NCBI GenBank assembly: GCA_030035585.1
Contig: CM057464.1
Span: 71,532,919-71,596,918 of the forward strand
From: Dugong dugon
Taxonomy: Eukaryota; Chordata; Mammalia; Sirenia; Dugongidae
DNA length: 64,000 nucleotides
Direction of reading: 5' to 3'
Of this stretch, positions 11,984 to 23,088 are shown piece after piece. The position numbers were made by a program, and so were the translations under genes. The notes beneath the pieces are model-generated. The model saw nothing but the letters and a program-made list of their open reading frames with translations, was not told the DNA's origin and searched no databases. Each line of letters starts with the position of its first letter. The first letter of the stretch is position 1.

Positions 11984-12143
11984 CAAACCCAAATCCGCTG
12001 CTGTCGAGTCAATTCCAACCCATAGCGACCCTAGTGGACAGAGCAGAGCTGCCCCACAGAATTTCCAAGGAGCACCTGGTGGATTCAAACTGCTGACTTT
12101 TTGGTTAGCAGCAAAGCTCTTAACCACTACACCACCAGTTTCC
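11984..12143 (-). mobile_element. AfroSINE, with perfect 12-bp target duplication
   Basis: Minus-strand copy from tail (gctgctgtcgagtcaattcc) to head (aaccactacaccaccag). Perfect flanking tgattttataac at 11972-11983 and 12144-12155 defines the insertion 100 bp upstream of exon 3 in ELOVL5 transcription. Confidence 0.92.
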
Positions 12144-12230
12144 TGATTTTATAACAGTCAACCTAATATTAAGGTTCCCAAACCCAACCACGCAAGCAGA
12201 AAAGGAGGCATGGAATTTCAACTCCTACCG

Positions 12231-12254
12231 TATATGTATATATATATATATATA
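12231..12254. repeat. TA dinucleotide microsatellite
   Basis: Alternating TA with one G interruption. Confidence 0.9.
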
Positions 12255-12409
12255 ACAATGTATATTATTCAGGACTTTGGCTAAGTGAAATAATGAAAAA
12301 TATTCCCTTCTGAAGAAAACAAGAAGCTAAAATTTCCTCTAACTGGATGTATTAATCAGATTTGTGGAATTATGCATGGGGTGATGAAACCCAAGAAGTA
12401 GCAGTCTTT

Positions 12410-13080
12410 TCTTTTTAATTGTGCTTTAAGTGAAAGTTTACAGTTCAAGTCAGTTCCTCATAGAAAAACATACACACAGTGTTATGTGACCCTAGTTGCT
12501 CTCCCTATACTGTGACAGCACACTCTTCCTTTCCACCCCTGATTTCCCGTGTCCATTCAACCAGCTCCTGACCCTCTCTGCCTTCTCATCTCACCTCTGG
12601 GCAGGAGCTGCCCATTTAGTTTCATGTATCTACTTGAGCTAAGAAGCATACTCTTCCTGAGTATCATTCTATGTCCCACAGTCCAGTCCAATGTTTGTCT
12701 GAAGAGTTGGCCTCAGGAACTGTTTTAGTTTTGGGCTGACAGAGTCCAAGAGCCATGTCTTCAGGGGTTCCTCCAGTCTCAGTCAAACCATTAAGTCTGG
12801 TCTTTTTACTAGAATTTGAGTTCTGTACCCTACTTTTGTCCTGCTCCGTTAGGGACTCTGTTGTGTTCCCTGTTAGGGTGGTCACTGGTAGTAGCCAGGT
12901 ACCATCTAGTTCTGGTCTCAGGCTGATAGAGTCTCTCTCTAGTTTAAGTGGCCCTTTCTGTCTCTTGGGCTAATATTTTCTTTGTGCCTTTGGTGTTTTT
13001 CATTTTCCTTTGCTCCAGGTGGGCTGGGACCAATTGATGCATCTTAGATGGCCACTCACTAGCTTTTAAGACCCTAGATG
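12410..13080 (-). mobile_element. 5'-truncated LINE 3' end, 671 bp, with 16-bp target duplication
   Basis: Minus-oriented element whose reverse complement ends tttaaagcacaattaaaa. Flanks agaagt[a/g]gcagtcttt at 12394-12409 and 13081-13096 match 15 of 16, as expected for LINE retroposition. It shares several hundred bases with 5212-5801. Probably an afrotherian L1 3' UTR or similar; the family name is not certain. Confidence 0.8.
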
Positions 13081-13096
13081 AGAAGTGGCAGTCTTT

Positions 13097-14699
13097 GAAC
13101 TCTGAAGTTCTCTATCTCAGCCAAGTGTCATCAAGTCTGCCCAGCAATGTGCTGACTCAGAGAAAATATGCCAGTTAGCCAGCCATAGTGAAAGGCAGCA
13201 TCTGCCGTAAGTGCAATGGTTAGCAGTTGCGGGAACAAGAATTTTTCAGAAAGTGGGAAGGTGAAGCAGCAATGATCAGGGAAGACAGTCTCTGTAAGAA
13301 GCTGCCAATGTCAAGCTGACAACACTCTGACTGATGGCGGTAAGTCCCTTTCCCGCCAGCTGCCCATGGGCTCCACCTGACTGGGGACAGCCAGCTCCCC
13401 TAGGTGTTGTCCGTCTCCTGCAAGACTCAGCTTCACCTTCTGGCTGACTCCCAGGAAGCCACCTATGCTGCACGTTGTCTCCCTTTGCATCCTGCTGTGG
13501 TGATCCCCAAAAGCCTGCAGCTCCTCAATCTTACCTTTCCTCCCAGCCCTCTAACTCTGGAGCTCAGAGGTGCATTAAGGATTCACCTCCTGCACTTCCG
13601 AGAAGCAGCAGCTAGCTGAAGTAGTCCTTGCCCATTTTTTGAGCTCCTGGCTCTACCATCTTGCTACTCTCCCTGGTACTTTGTCCCTTGCTCTCATAAG
13701 ATAAGCACAGGTTCACTTGGGGAACCAACTGTCAGTCTTCCTTTCTTGCAGACACCCTAAACATTGCCAATGTTTCTCTCATGGCTTTCTTCCCTTGGCT
13801 CCAGAGGGTAATGCCCTCCACCCCCACTTCACTAGGTACTCTAGGGTAGTGAAGGGTGTTACTCTCAGTTCTGCTGAACTAGTGGTTCTTAGAAGTCCTT
13901 CATGGAAGTGGTTGGCCCCAGTTAATGTAACAAGGGGATTCTTAAAGCCTTTGTTCTCAATTCTTGGCTTAGTTGCCAATTCTGTGAAAATCAAGTTCTC
14001 ACTCAGCTCCCAACACCAGACTGTCACATACGTCTGTATGTGTGTACATACTACAGAAAATGTTCACAATAAATGCACACAAAAATTTCCCATTTCCTTT
14101 TACTTAAAACCTTGGTTTGCACCTTGCTTTTTTCATTTTATAACAGCTCTTCATCTTCCCATATCTGCAAGTATCCATCCTCCTTCCACTCTGCTATGTG
14201 CTTCCAGAGCTGCTGGTCCCAGCCCTAGACAGTGGATCCTGATGGGTCTAGTGAATCATGGTGATTCGAACCCCTCTCTCTGGTGACTGGTTTAAACCTG
14301 GGCATGTGAAGCAATTCTGGTCACTGAGCTTTTAGGGGACCACAGTGAAAGGGCTTTTGGGAAGAGTTCCTTTGTTCTTAAAACCATGCAGATTTCTTCC
14401 TCCTCCTATCAATGTGCTGCCCGGAGCAGCTGCAGCCATCCTGTAACCACAGAAAATGGAGGAATCTATTTTGAGGACAAAGATGCTGAGGATGGTAAAG
14501 AAAATGATAAGAACAGGGGTCCTTGTTGACATTTAAGAGCTCTGAAATAATTCAGGAGTTGCCCTACTTTGTAATGTAAGCTGGTAATTTTTATTATTGT
14601 TTCAATCATTTAAAGTTGGATTTTCAACCACTTAAAGTTGGATTTTCTGTCCCTTACAGCTGAAGTAAGGCATCATCCTGATACAAACACATACAGATA
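13097..14699. other. Intron 2 sequence, no gene recognised
   Basis: Contains the longest open frame of the window (13717-14286), which shows no domain. Stretches near 14230-14530 may be an old DNA-transposon remnant, but I cannot assign one. Confidence 0.4.
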
Positions 14700-15030
14700 G
14701 AGCTAACCCATTCTTTTCAATGGCTGTACACTAATTTATTTAACCTGTCCCCTACTGATGGGCATCCAGACGACTTGTTTTGACAAACAATGCTATAAAG
14801 AGCATCCTTAAACATATCTTCGCATGATCAGGGTTAGCTCTAGGATAAAGTCTTAGGAGTGCAATAGCTGGGTCAAAGAACATGTGCCTTTCAATTTCAA
14901 TAGAAGGCACAACTGCCCTCCAGAGAGGCTGCACCAATTTACACTCTTCCCTCACACCCTCACTACTGGAAAGATGGTATCGAACAGATTATTTAATCTC
15001 TGCCATACTAACAGGTGAAGTGTCTTTAAA
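14700..15030 (-). mobile_element. Old L1 3'-region fragment
   Basis: Antisense L1 pattern: gatgggcatccagacgact, acaatgctataaagagcatc, gcaatagctgggtcaaagaa and gctgcaccaatttacactct, in that order. Confidence 0.7.
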
Positions 15031-15643
15031 AAATCATGAATGAAACAGAATATTTCCATTGTTTAAGTCATTTGCACAATCTTTCTGTGAACCTAAAAAC
15101 TTCCTTCTTTATAGATATTAACATTAAAAGGTGCAACATGGAGCTGATTTACTTTTCTAAAAGATGACAATAGATTAAGAGGTGTATAAAAACCAAGTTC
15201 CAGTGGGTATATTTACCCATTGACATGACACCAAGTGAAAGGATGTTAAGTCCTCAGCATTTTAAAAGGGGAAGAGTTTTAAACTCCAATTGCAGTAGTG
15301 CATTCTGGAAACCACTTTTTCCTAGAGACTCACAAGAACTGATGAAGGCATATCACCGCTGATAAAGGTGAAACTGCAGTACTCGCAGGCTACCAGCTTT
15401 ACAGCCTAATCTGGTCTCCAGATAAAGTCGGGAGAGGGTCTCTGCAGCTGTGTCTCCTTTCCAATAGCCAGGGGATACTGCACAATCTCAATGACTGAGA
15501 GATCTCCAAGCTCTTGGTATTCAGGATGAAGTTTTACTTTATCACAGAAAATGCCAGCATTTTCTAGAATTCCTTCATGTAATATTTATAAGTGGCTATA
15601 AAAAGGGGAAAAAAATGGTAAGCAAAACCAAAAACCACCTTAC
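15031..15643. other. Intron 2 flank of exon 2
   Basis: No element recognised. Confidence 0.5.
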
Positions 15644-15709
15644 CTCGGGGGCCTAGCAACGCCTTGAAATAGGAACTTAGTGATGCGTCAAAATGTTCCA
15701 TTTTAAAAC
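15644..15709 (-). CDS. ELOVL5: ELOVL5 exon 2, first coding exon (8 nt of 5' UTR plus residues 1-19)
   Basis: ELOVL5 is the endoplasmic-reticulum condensing enzyme that catalyses the first, rate-limiting step of elongation of C18-C20 polyunsaturated acyl-CoAs using malonyl-CoA. Read on the minus strand, the exon opens after a TTCTTAATAG acceptor, has eight untranslated bases, then ATG at 15701-15699. It encodes MEHFDASLSSYFKALLGPR plus the first base of codon 20, and ends CCGAG before a GTAAGG donor at 15643. This matches the known ELOVL5 amino terminus, the lumenal segment before the first membrane helix. The coding part is 15644-15701 (58 nt). The start is chosen because it reproduces the family N-terminus and follows a short UTR remnant, so an untranslated exon must lie upstream at higher coordinates. 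The split codon G|AT (Asp20) joins in frame to the exon at 11697-11884. Confidence 0.96.
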
Positions 15710-16159
15710 CTATTAAGAAAAAAAGACATTGATCAGTCCCTACTCAAAATGTTTTTTTTTTTAATTACAGTACCTTTTCATAAAAGAACAAGAACACAGT
15801 CTTTTCAAAGAATATACTATGAACAAGGCTAAGTGCTTCATGTTAAAAAAAAACAAACTTTTAAACTCATGAAAGTAACCTATGTGGTATCAAAAGATAA
15901 AATAGAAAAAAATTAAAATCACAAGCAAAGACACAATCCCATGAATTCACTTTATAATGAAGTGCCAGTTTTCTGAATGCCATTTCTCAACTCCATAAAA
16001 ACTCTTTTTCTGAAGTTGAAAATCTCAGTGAGGAGCAGAATGGAACTGGATTGAAAGCAGCAGATGGGAGAAGATTCTGTCTGAGCAAGAAGGAGACTTG
16101 AGGAAAGACAACAAAGATAGGAAGAGCCCTATCAGGGAACAGAATGCTACTATGAAAAG

Positions 16160-17160
16160 ATGTTTCCTTTCCTTGTTAGTTTTATTATTTATTTAAAACC
16201 CTTCATGTCCACAGTAAAAAATTCAAATATTAAAACTGGGAAAAAAAAAAAAAAAAGGTAAATTCTCATCACTTTCCGCTAACCACAGTCTCTAAACCCT
16301 GCCATCAGAAGGAACCTAACAACATTTTGTGGATATACTTAGAGATTTTCCCTCTTTTGAACACAAAGGAGGTCATGAAAGTGATTTTACAATTATGGAT
16401 TGCAACCCATTAGTGGAACATCAAGTCAATGTAGCATTAAGAAATAAGCTGATCATAATAGAGAATCAGAGTGCTTTACCCTTGGTGAGAATAAACAGTG
16501 TTTCATAAAACACTAGTTCACTTGGATCATATTTTTAAGTATGATGTGCTTGGTTGGCATGCAAAATATATTCTTCCTGGTTGGGGGGGTGCTGCAGTAA
16601 AAAAATTTAGAAAAATGCTGTTATATATAGAAGTATACATATTGCTTGTTTTCATTTAATAAAACACACTGGAGATAGTTTCAGCAAAGTGCCTGTTCAT
16701 ATCCTTTGCCCATTTTTTAACTGGGTTATTTGCCTTTCTGTTGTTGAGGTTTTGCAGTATCTTGTAGACTTTTAGAGATTATAGATGCTGATCGGATTTG
16801 TTGTGGCCAAAATTTTTTTCGCAATCTACTTCTGAAAAAACCAGCCGTTGAAAATTCTGTGGAGCACAGTTCTACTCTGACGCACATTGGGTAACCATGA
16901 GTCAGACTCAACTTGATGACAACTGGTTTTTGGCAGGGCTAAAGCAATTTACACTCCCACTAGCAGCGTATGAGAATGCCTGCGAACTGAAATCACCAAT
17001 ATTGGGTTTTATCAAATATTAAAACATTCCCAGATCTGACAGGTGAAAACTGGCATCTCGTTTTTTTGTTTTGACTTGTATCTCTTTAATTATTAATTAT
17101 TGACTAGATTTTCCATATTAAAGTTAACAGGCATCTATTTTCAACTTTCAGGGCCATTAA
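16160..17160 (-). mobile_element. Old L1 remnants, split by an AfroSINE fragment
   Basis: Antisense L1 words appear at 16683-16735 (gtgcctgttcatatcctttg, cccattttttaactgggtta) and again at 16945-17100 (tttacactcccactagcagc, tatctctttaattatt). The AfroSINE fragment at 16818-16938 lies between them. Confidence 0.6.
16818..16938 (+). mobile_element. AfroSINE long-variant 3' part
   Basis: Begins gcaatctacttctgaaaaaa, then ggagcacagttctactctga and accatgagtcagactcaac. The head is missing. It sits inside L1 sequence. Confidence 0.8.
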
Positions 17161-17251
17161 CCAGTTGCCGCAGTGAAGCTTATGTATTCTCTTGCTAGTT
17201 TTCAAGATAAACTACTTTATCCATGAAATTACTGAACGACTCTGGTGGTTA

Positions 17252-17420
17252 TGGAAACCCTGGTGGTGTAGTGGTTAAGAGCTACGGCTGCTAACCAAAA
17301 GGCTGGCAGTTCTAATCGACCAGGCATTCCTTGGAAGCCGTATGGAGCAGTTCTACTCCGTCCTACAGGGTCGCTATGGGTCGGAATCGACTCGATGGTG
17401 ATCGGTTTGTTTTTTTCAGT
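17252..17420 (+). mobile_element. AfroSINE, full length, with 9-bp target duplication
   Basis: Complete copy from ggaaaccctggtggtgtagt through the B-box-like ggcagttctaatc to tcggaatcgactcgatggtg. Perfect flanks tggtggtta at 17243-17251 and 17421-17429. Confidence 0.93.
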
Positions 17421-17429
17421 TGGTGGTTA

Positions 17430-18148
17430 CAGTTAAGTCAATCTAGCCAGACTGTGAGAGATAGGAAGAGCCATCAATGACACTTTGAAAGCAGTAGCTA
17501 CGAGGGGTCTGTCCTGACATCTTTCCTGCCCCAAGGTGGGGGTGGGGATGGAGATCAGAAAGCATACTGACTTCCTCAACCCATGACTGGAAACTAAGAA
17601 GGCACTGGCTTCACTGCTCTCAGCCTCTGGCCAAGGACTGATATGGTAGTAGATACAGCAGCTCTCACAAACCCAAGGGTCAACAACTAGGTACACCATC
17701 TTTGTTCCTCAATGGTTACACAACCTTGGCAACAAGGTTACTTCAGAAATTCAACAATTAAATAGCTTCTTAACATACTGTATTCCTAAAACCATTCTGG
17801 TGCTGAGTCATTTTTCTCACTCAAACTAAACCTCTACCAAAACAAAAACAAACAAACAAAAAAACCGTGAGTATGAGTAAACCTCTACAAGGGATGGAAA
17901 TTCTAGAAAATCCTGGTGCTGAAGAAAATGGGCTTATTTCCTAAACAGAATTCCTTTGAAAATAAATTCCACAGATAAATAAGTATTGTTCATTTATTAA
18001 AGGCTATTAGAAATCCTGCAATTTAAAAAATAACTTTGACTATTTTCTCATCATCCATTTAAAAAATATCTAGATGATCAAAGTTTTGGAAGACAACCAT
18101 CATGTTTTTATGAAACTGAAATCACAGCAACACAATTTAACTTCACCT
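17430..18148. other. Intron 1, nothing recognised
   Basis: No repeat family or exon seen. Confidence 0.5.
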
Positions 18149-18158
18149 ATGATGAGTG

Positions 18159-18440
18159 TACTGTGCTAGAAGGGAGGATGGCAAGACTTCATCTCACACA
18201 CATACTCTGGACATGTTATCTGGGGAGACGAGTCTCTGGAGAAGGACATCATGCTTGGTAAAGTAGAGGGTCACTGAAAGAGAGGAAGACCCTCAACAAG
18301 ATGGACTGACACAGTGGCTCCAACAATGGTTTCAAACACAGTAAGAGTTGTGAGGATAGCGCAGAACCGGGAAGTGTTTTGTTCTGTTGTACGTAGGGTC
18401 ACTATGAGTCAGAACTAACTCAACGGCACCTAACAACAAC
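18159..18440 (+). mobile_element. 5'-truncated RTE LINE 3' end with 10-bp target duplication
   Basis: Matches the 3' part of the RTE copy at 42812-43351 (atggcaagacttcatctcac, agaggaagaccctcaacaag) and ends caacggcacctaacaacaac. Perfect flanks atgatgagtg at 18149-18158 and 18441-18450. The last 60 bp are the same tail that the AfroSINEs carry. Confidence 0.9.
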
Positions 18441-18769
18441 ATGATGAGTGGTAGGCCATGTATATAGAGGGCACAAGGTTCCCATTTCCCACATCCCAAA
18501 CAACCAATTAAAAGCCAGTAAGGCCATGGCTCAAGCAGGAAAGAGGCCGTAAAGGCTCCTGGACTCAATTACTGATGGACAAGCTTACCTTCCTCCAAGA
18601 CATATTAAATCTAAATCCTGCTATTACTTGATGGCTATGTAACTTACTAACAGGTCACATTAAAAATACACTAATTGGGTATCAAGCATGATGGGACTGA
18701 GCAGGTATAGAGGCATAATCAGACCAGCAGATGAGAAAGTCTGATGCTGGGCTTCTTATCAGACAACTT

Positions 18770-18970
18770 GTGTTTCAATCAGGCCCAATTTTTCCACCTC
18801 CTAGCAGTGCAACTTTGGGCAATTATTCAACCTTTCTGTGCCTTAGGTTCTTATCTATAAAATGGGGGAAGCAGTAAAGTAATTACCTCTAAGGTTATTA
18901 AGATCAAATGAGTTAATATACATAAAACCTTTATAGCAGTGCCTGGCATGTAGTGAGCCCTCAGCAAATG
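18770..18970 (+). repeat. MIR element
   Basis: Clear MIR core: tctgtgccttaggttcttat, ctataaaatgggggaagcag, atcaaatgagttaatataca and agtgcctggcatgtagtgag. Confidence 0.85.
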
Positions 18971-20530
18971 TTCCCTACTGCGTGTCTGCCACAGGATCAA
19001 ATCCCTGATGAGTACTGGCAACCATCAATGGCTGTCCGTGGTTCTCAGCAAGGGCACCGCTGGCATTCCCAGAGGAACGAGTCACTGTTCTGTGCACTGT
19101 GGATCGTTAACCAACCCTGGCCTCTGTCCACTAAATGCCATCAGAGAGCCCCGTAGTCATTGTGACAACCCAAAATGCCCACTTCTATGTCTTAACACCC
19201 CCTAGGGGGACAGCAATAGAAGGCTGGGAGAGCTGGTAACATCTTAAGAGAGAAAAACTTGTCAAATTGAGACATTATCTAAACATAAAAGACAAGGGTG
19301 AAATGAATGTACTAATTCAATACAAAAATACCAAGCACCTACTGCGTGCAAAGGATTCTCAAATAGGGATAAATGCCAAGGCACATACTTGGTGAACTAG
19401 AATAAACTTGAGATTCACAATGGGGGAAGGAGCCAGATGCAGTTAAAAAAAAAGTTTGCAAACTGAGTAGAAATGATTAAAATTTAGAATGATGCATACT
19501 AAAACAAGATGCATCCACACGTCTAATATCACACTGTAAAAAAATTCAAATAACATTGTTTTGGGATCCGTCATCAGGAATATACATAAGAAAAGTCATA
19601 AGGGAATCATTTTATTTTTTAAGTAAGAGGCTTTTCAGAGGACTGCAACCAGTTTTGTTTTTTATGTAAGGAGGATGTGGATAAGCTAGAAACAACAGTA
19701 GGGGAAATGATTAAAATTGATAGAGAACAGACCTGTGGGGTGTGGTAGGAGGGTGGAGGAGAACATTAGTAGACCTGGAAAAAAATGAGGCCCAGTTATT
19801 GTTATAAATGATCTATTACTACAAGGACAACAATGCCTAGGACATGGTCCAACCTAAGAATCTAGGCTAACACATTACAGCAACAGAAAAGCAGCTTGAT
19901 TAAACATAAGGTAAAATTTCAGTCCAAGAGTACCAAACCCAGCAGCAGACTACCAAGAGAGCTTGTGGAATCTTCTATTTGGAGATGTTGAGGAATCCTG
20001 TTACAGGCCATCTGTCCTGAATGAAAAGTCTAAACCCATCTTGAATAGAGGCCCCTTGGAAGCTAAAAGACATAGGAACACTCTTTAGTCTTTGTAAAAT
20101 GGAGTCTCTTTTCTACAAAAGCACACACAAGAGGTGATTCTGTAAATAATGATACATCTGTTCTGAGACTGCATTGCTTCTCAGCTTTAGAATTCTTCCC
20201 TTAGGTTTGCAGAACTTTCCATAATCAACCTTAGGAACATAAGAAATAAGCAAAATAGTCTCTAAAAAGAACAGATGTGGAAAATAACAATTTTCAAAGA
20301 GTTGCTCACTGTTCCTGAAACACCTAAGTTAAAAAGGGAGAAAAGATATGTGGTGGCGGCCCCCGGAAAACAGGCCTCTAATCAGTAGAGTCCTGATCTA
20401 TGAATCACAGGCCTGCACTCTGACATGTCAGATGTTTTTCCCAAACTCTCCCCTTACCATGTCCACAACTGGACATGTACAGTAACCTTCTCAGCCAGAG
20501 CTGTTTGTTTTAAACAGGTTACTAACACAT
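18971..20530. other. Intron 1, nothing recognised
   Basis: No repeat family or exon identified. Confidence 0.5.
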
Positions 20531-20609
20531 TTTCACCAAAGGTTTACTTTCATTATTTACTCAGCACAAGGTCATGTTTTTGTCTAGCCAGCCATATATC
20601 TAGCTTTCC

Positions 20610-20730
20610 TCAATACCATACATTCGCTTTTTCATTCATACCACACATTTACCAAGCTCCTACTATGTATCAGACACTGTTCTAGGCCCTAGGAGATACT
20701 GCAGGGAACAAAACAAATCCAGACTTGGGG
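20610..20730 (+). repeat. Old L2/MIR-class fragment
   Basis: The phrase ctactatgtatcagacactg, then ttctaggccctaggagatac and agggaacaaaac, is typical of a very old mammal-wide repeat. Confidence 0.6.
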
Positions 20731-20831
20731 AGAAAGACCATAAACATAATTTAGTTATAAACACACATACACACAATATGTAGAATAACCATCAGCCAAG
20801 AAAAAATAAAGCAGGGGGAAGGGGATAGAAT

Positions 20832-21339
20832 TGTCTTAATCATCTAGTGCTGCTATTGCAGAAACACTACAAGTGGATGGCTTTAACAAAGAGAAATTTA
20901 TTTTCTCACAGTCTAGTATGCTAGAAGTCCAAATTTAGGGCATCAACTCCAGGCGAAGGCTTTCTCTGTCAGATATGGAGGAAGGTCCTTGTCGTCAACC
21001 TTCCCCTGGAGTAGGAGCTTCTCTGCGCAGGAACCCAGGGTCCAAAGGACGTGCTCTGCTTCCTGCACTGCTTTCTTGGTGGTATGAGGTGCCCCACTCT
21101 CTGCTTGCTTCCCTTTTACCTCTTGTGAGATAAAAGGTGGTGTAAGCCACACCCCAGGGAAACTCCCTTTACACTGGATCAGAGATGTAACCTGAGTAAG
21201 GGTGTTACAATCCCATCCTAATCCTCTTTAAACGTAAAATTACAATCACAAAATGGAGGACAACCACACAATACTGGGAATCATGGCTCAGCCAAACTGA
21301 TACATACTTTTTTAGGGGGACATAATTAAATCCATGACA
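20832..21339 (-). mobile_element. Solo LTR (MaLR/ERVL-like), with perfect 5-bp duplication
   Basis: Ends TGTCTTAATC and CCATGACA, flanked by agaat at 20827-20831 and 21340-21344. The reverse complement carries an AATAA-type signal (gagaaataaatttct equivalent near 20888-20905), so the LTR sense strand is minus. Same family as 28662-29138, 45844-46239, 47605-47989 and 56858-57376. No retroviral genes are attached. Confidence 0.85.
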
Positions 21340-21359
21340 AGAATCACAGACTGGGGGTT

Positions 21360-21560
21360 TATTTCAGAAAACGTAGTTAGAAAAGACCACCCAGAGAAGG
21401 AGACAACAGAGTAAAGACCTGAATGGAGAGACCAAGCCATGACCAAGTCAAGTCATGTCTATCAAGAGAAAGAGCATTCCAGTTAGAGGGACAGGTTAAT
21501 GCAATGTCCCTGAGGCCAGGCTGTGCTTATCATGTTCAAGGGCCAGAGGCTGGGAGAGGA
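21360..21560 (+). repeat. Possible old mammal-wide repeat
   Basis: Phrases such as gaaagagcattccagttaga and caatgtccctgaggccagg recall an old repeat also suspected at 39780-40060. Weak. Confidence 0.35.
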
Positions 21561-22781
21561 GTGGGCAGCAACAAGGAAGCACATTCTGTCCTCCTCTACT
21601 CCCTGCCCGCAGCCCAGGCCTTGCTCAGCAGTGGTCCACAGAAGTCAATCACGTGGTGTATCTTGCAGAGAGCCCGTGGCCAACAGGCTGGGAGCAGGAG
21701 AAGGTGCCAATTCCTTAACTGCTCACCCTGCTACAGCTCCCTCGGTTCCTTCCCTCTCCAGCTGCAGCCGCCTGCCAGCAACGTGCCCTTTTCTTTTTCA
21801 TCTCCCTTGCCGAGCCTCATCTGCTGTGCCACATGAACAGTAAAAAAGGTCTCAGCAAATGATTCTTCATTGCCAGGCTGGCCCAGCCCACCCCGCTGGG
21901 TAAATTGGACACTTGCTGAGTGGCCTGTGGGCTGAGCCATTCTCTTTTGTACTTTTCTAAAGGCATGGGAGGCACAGGGCCCAGCAAAACCCTTGACACT
22001 TTGCCTAGTGGACTGGAATTATGGGAATGGGAATTTGCATGACCCACTTTGCACAGGTGTCCAACCACACTGCCGGGTCTGTGGCCATCCTCCAAGCTGC
22101 ACGTGGGCCAGTGAGTGACATCACTTCTCAATTACCCTAGTCACTCTAGAGGCAGCTTGGACAGGCTCGGCCAAGTGGGAACACAGCTGCTCTGTACAAT
22201 TGTACTAGCATGGGCCAACCCCAGGCACTGGGCCCCATGGAAGAGGAGCTTTGGCCCTAAATACTGCAAAAGAATAAGCTACTCTTTGATCTGGCTGGTT
22301 CCCCACACAATGACAGGAAGAGCATGCTTCTGCAAGGGTGGTGACTGCAAGGGGATGGTTAGCATCTCCCAGGAGCCAGACCTAGCTGGCACCTAGTCAA
22401 AACATCCTCTTCAACCAAGAGTCTCTGACCCCCACTCAACTTGGGAGGCTCCCCCAAATTACAGGTCAAAACAGGAAGTCATAGGACCCATTAAAGAAAA
22501 TCCCAAACACACACATTATCCCAAAGCTATTCACTAGTGCAAGAACGACTCACAGAAAATGGTGGCAATGAAAACTGGGTGAGGGCAGAAAACAGAGGCA
22601 GGTGCATTAAAATAGATTTTTAAGACTTCCTCTTCTATATATATTTCCCAAAAGATACTGTTTAGTTGGAAGCAACTTCCTACTGTAAAATTCTGGAGTT
22701 TTTGGTAATCACGCAACAGATTATAATTGTACCTCATTTTAAATATCTCACTATGAAGAGAAAACTGAGGCTGGTCATTCC
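21561..22781. other. Intron 1, nothing recognised
   Basis: Moderately GC-rich sequence with overlapping open frames (for example 21423-21836) but no protein-family features. Confidence 0.45.
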
Positions 22782-22790
22782 CTTTATAAA

Positions 22791-23079
22791 TTATTGTTGT
22801 TAGCTGCCACTGAGTCAGCCCCCAGCTCATAGTAACCCCACGCACAATGGGATCATAAGGTTTTCACTGGCTGCTTGTGGAAGTAGACTGCCAGTCCTTT
22901 CTTCCTAGTCTCTCAGTCTTATTTATTCTGTCTGTTTTAATCTGGAAGCTCCGCCGAACCCTGTTCAGCATCACAGCAACATGTATGCCTCCACTGACAG
23001 ATGAGTGTTGGCTGCACTTGAGGAACATATGCCAGGAATCAAACCCATGTCCCCAGCACGGAAGGCGAGAATTTTACCA
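22791..23079 (-). mobile_element. SINE with tRNA-Gly-like head and AfroSINE/RTE tail
   Basis: Read on the minus strand, the element starts gtggtaaaattctcgccttc, then ggacatgggtttgattcctg. This closely follows tRNA-Gly(GCC) from its A box to its B box (ggtttgattcc, complement at 23035-23045) and lacks about ten 5' bases. A body with tctggaagctccgccgaacc on the plus strand follows, then an AfroSINE/RTE-type tail (gttgttagctgccactgagt). Perfect ctttataaa flanks lie at 22782-22790 and 23080-23088, so the 289 bp moved as one unit. Confidence 0.8.
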
Positions 23080-23088
23080 CTTTATAAA

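Larger units (their letters stand above)
11885..15643 (-). other. ELOVL5: ELOVL5 intron 2 (3,759 bp, complete)
   Basis: This complete intron has a GTAAGG donor at 15643 and an acceptor CAG at 11885-11887 behind a 16-T tract. It splits codon 20 in phase 1. It contains an AfroSINE, a 671-bp truncated LINE 3' end and an L1 remnant; the remaining sequence has no recognisable gene. Confidence 0.92.

Noticed and set aside
13717..14286. Longest open frame of the window (189 codons, plus strand)
   Set aside because: No recognisable domain, no splice or promoter context, and it lies in an ELOVL5 intron on the opposite strand. A frame of this length is expected by chance in 64 kb.
21423..21843. Two overlapping plus-strand frames of 137 and 106 codons
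   Set aside because: Neither has domain features; the overlap itself suggests a GC-richer stretch with few stops rather than coding.
23024..23079. A tRNA-Gly gene on the minus strand
   Set aside because: The acceptor stem is missing and the sequence continues into a SINE body bracketed by a target duplication, so it is a SINE head and not a functional tRNA.
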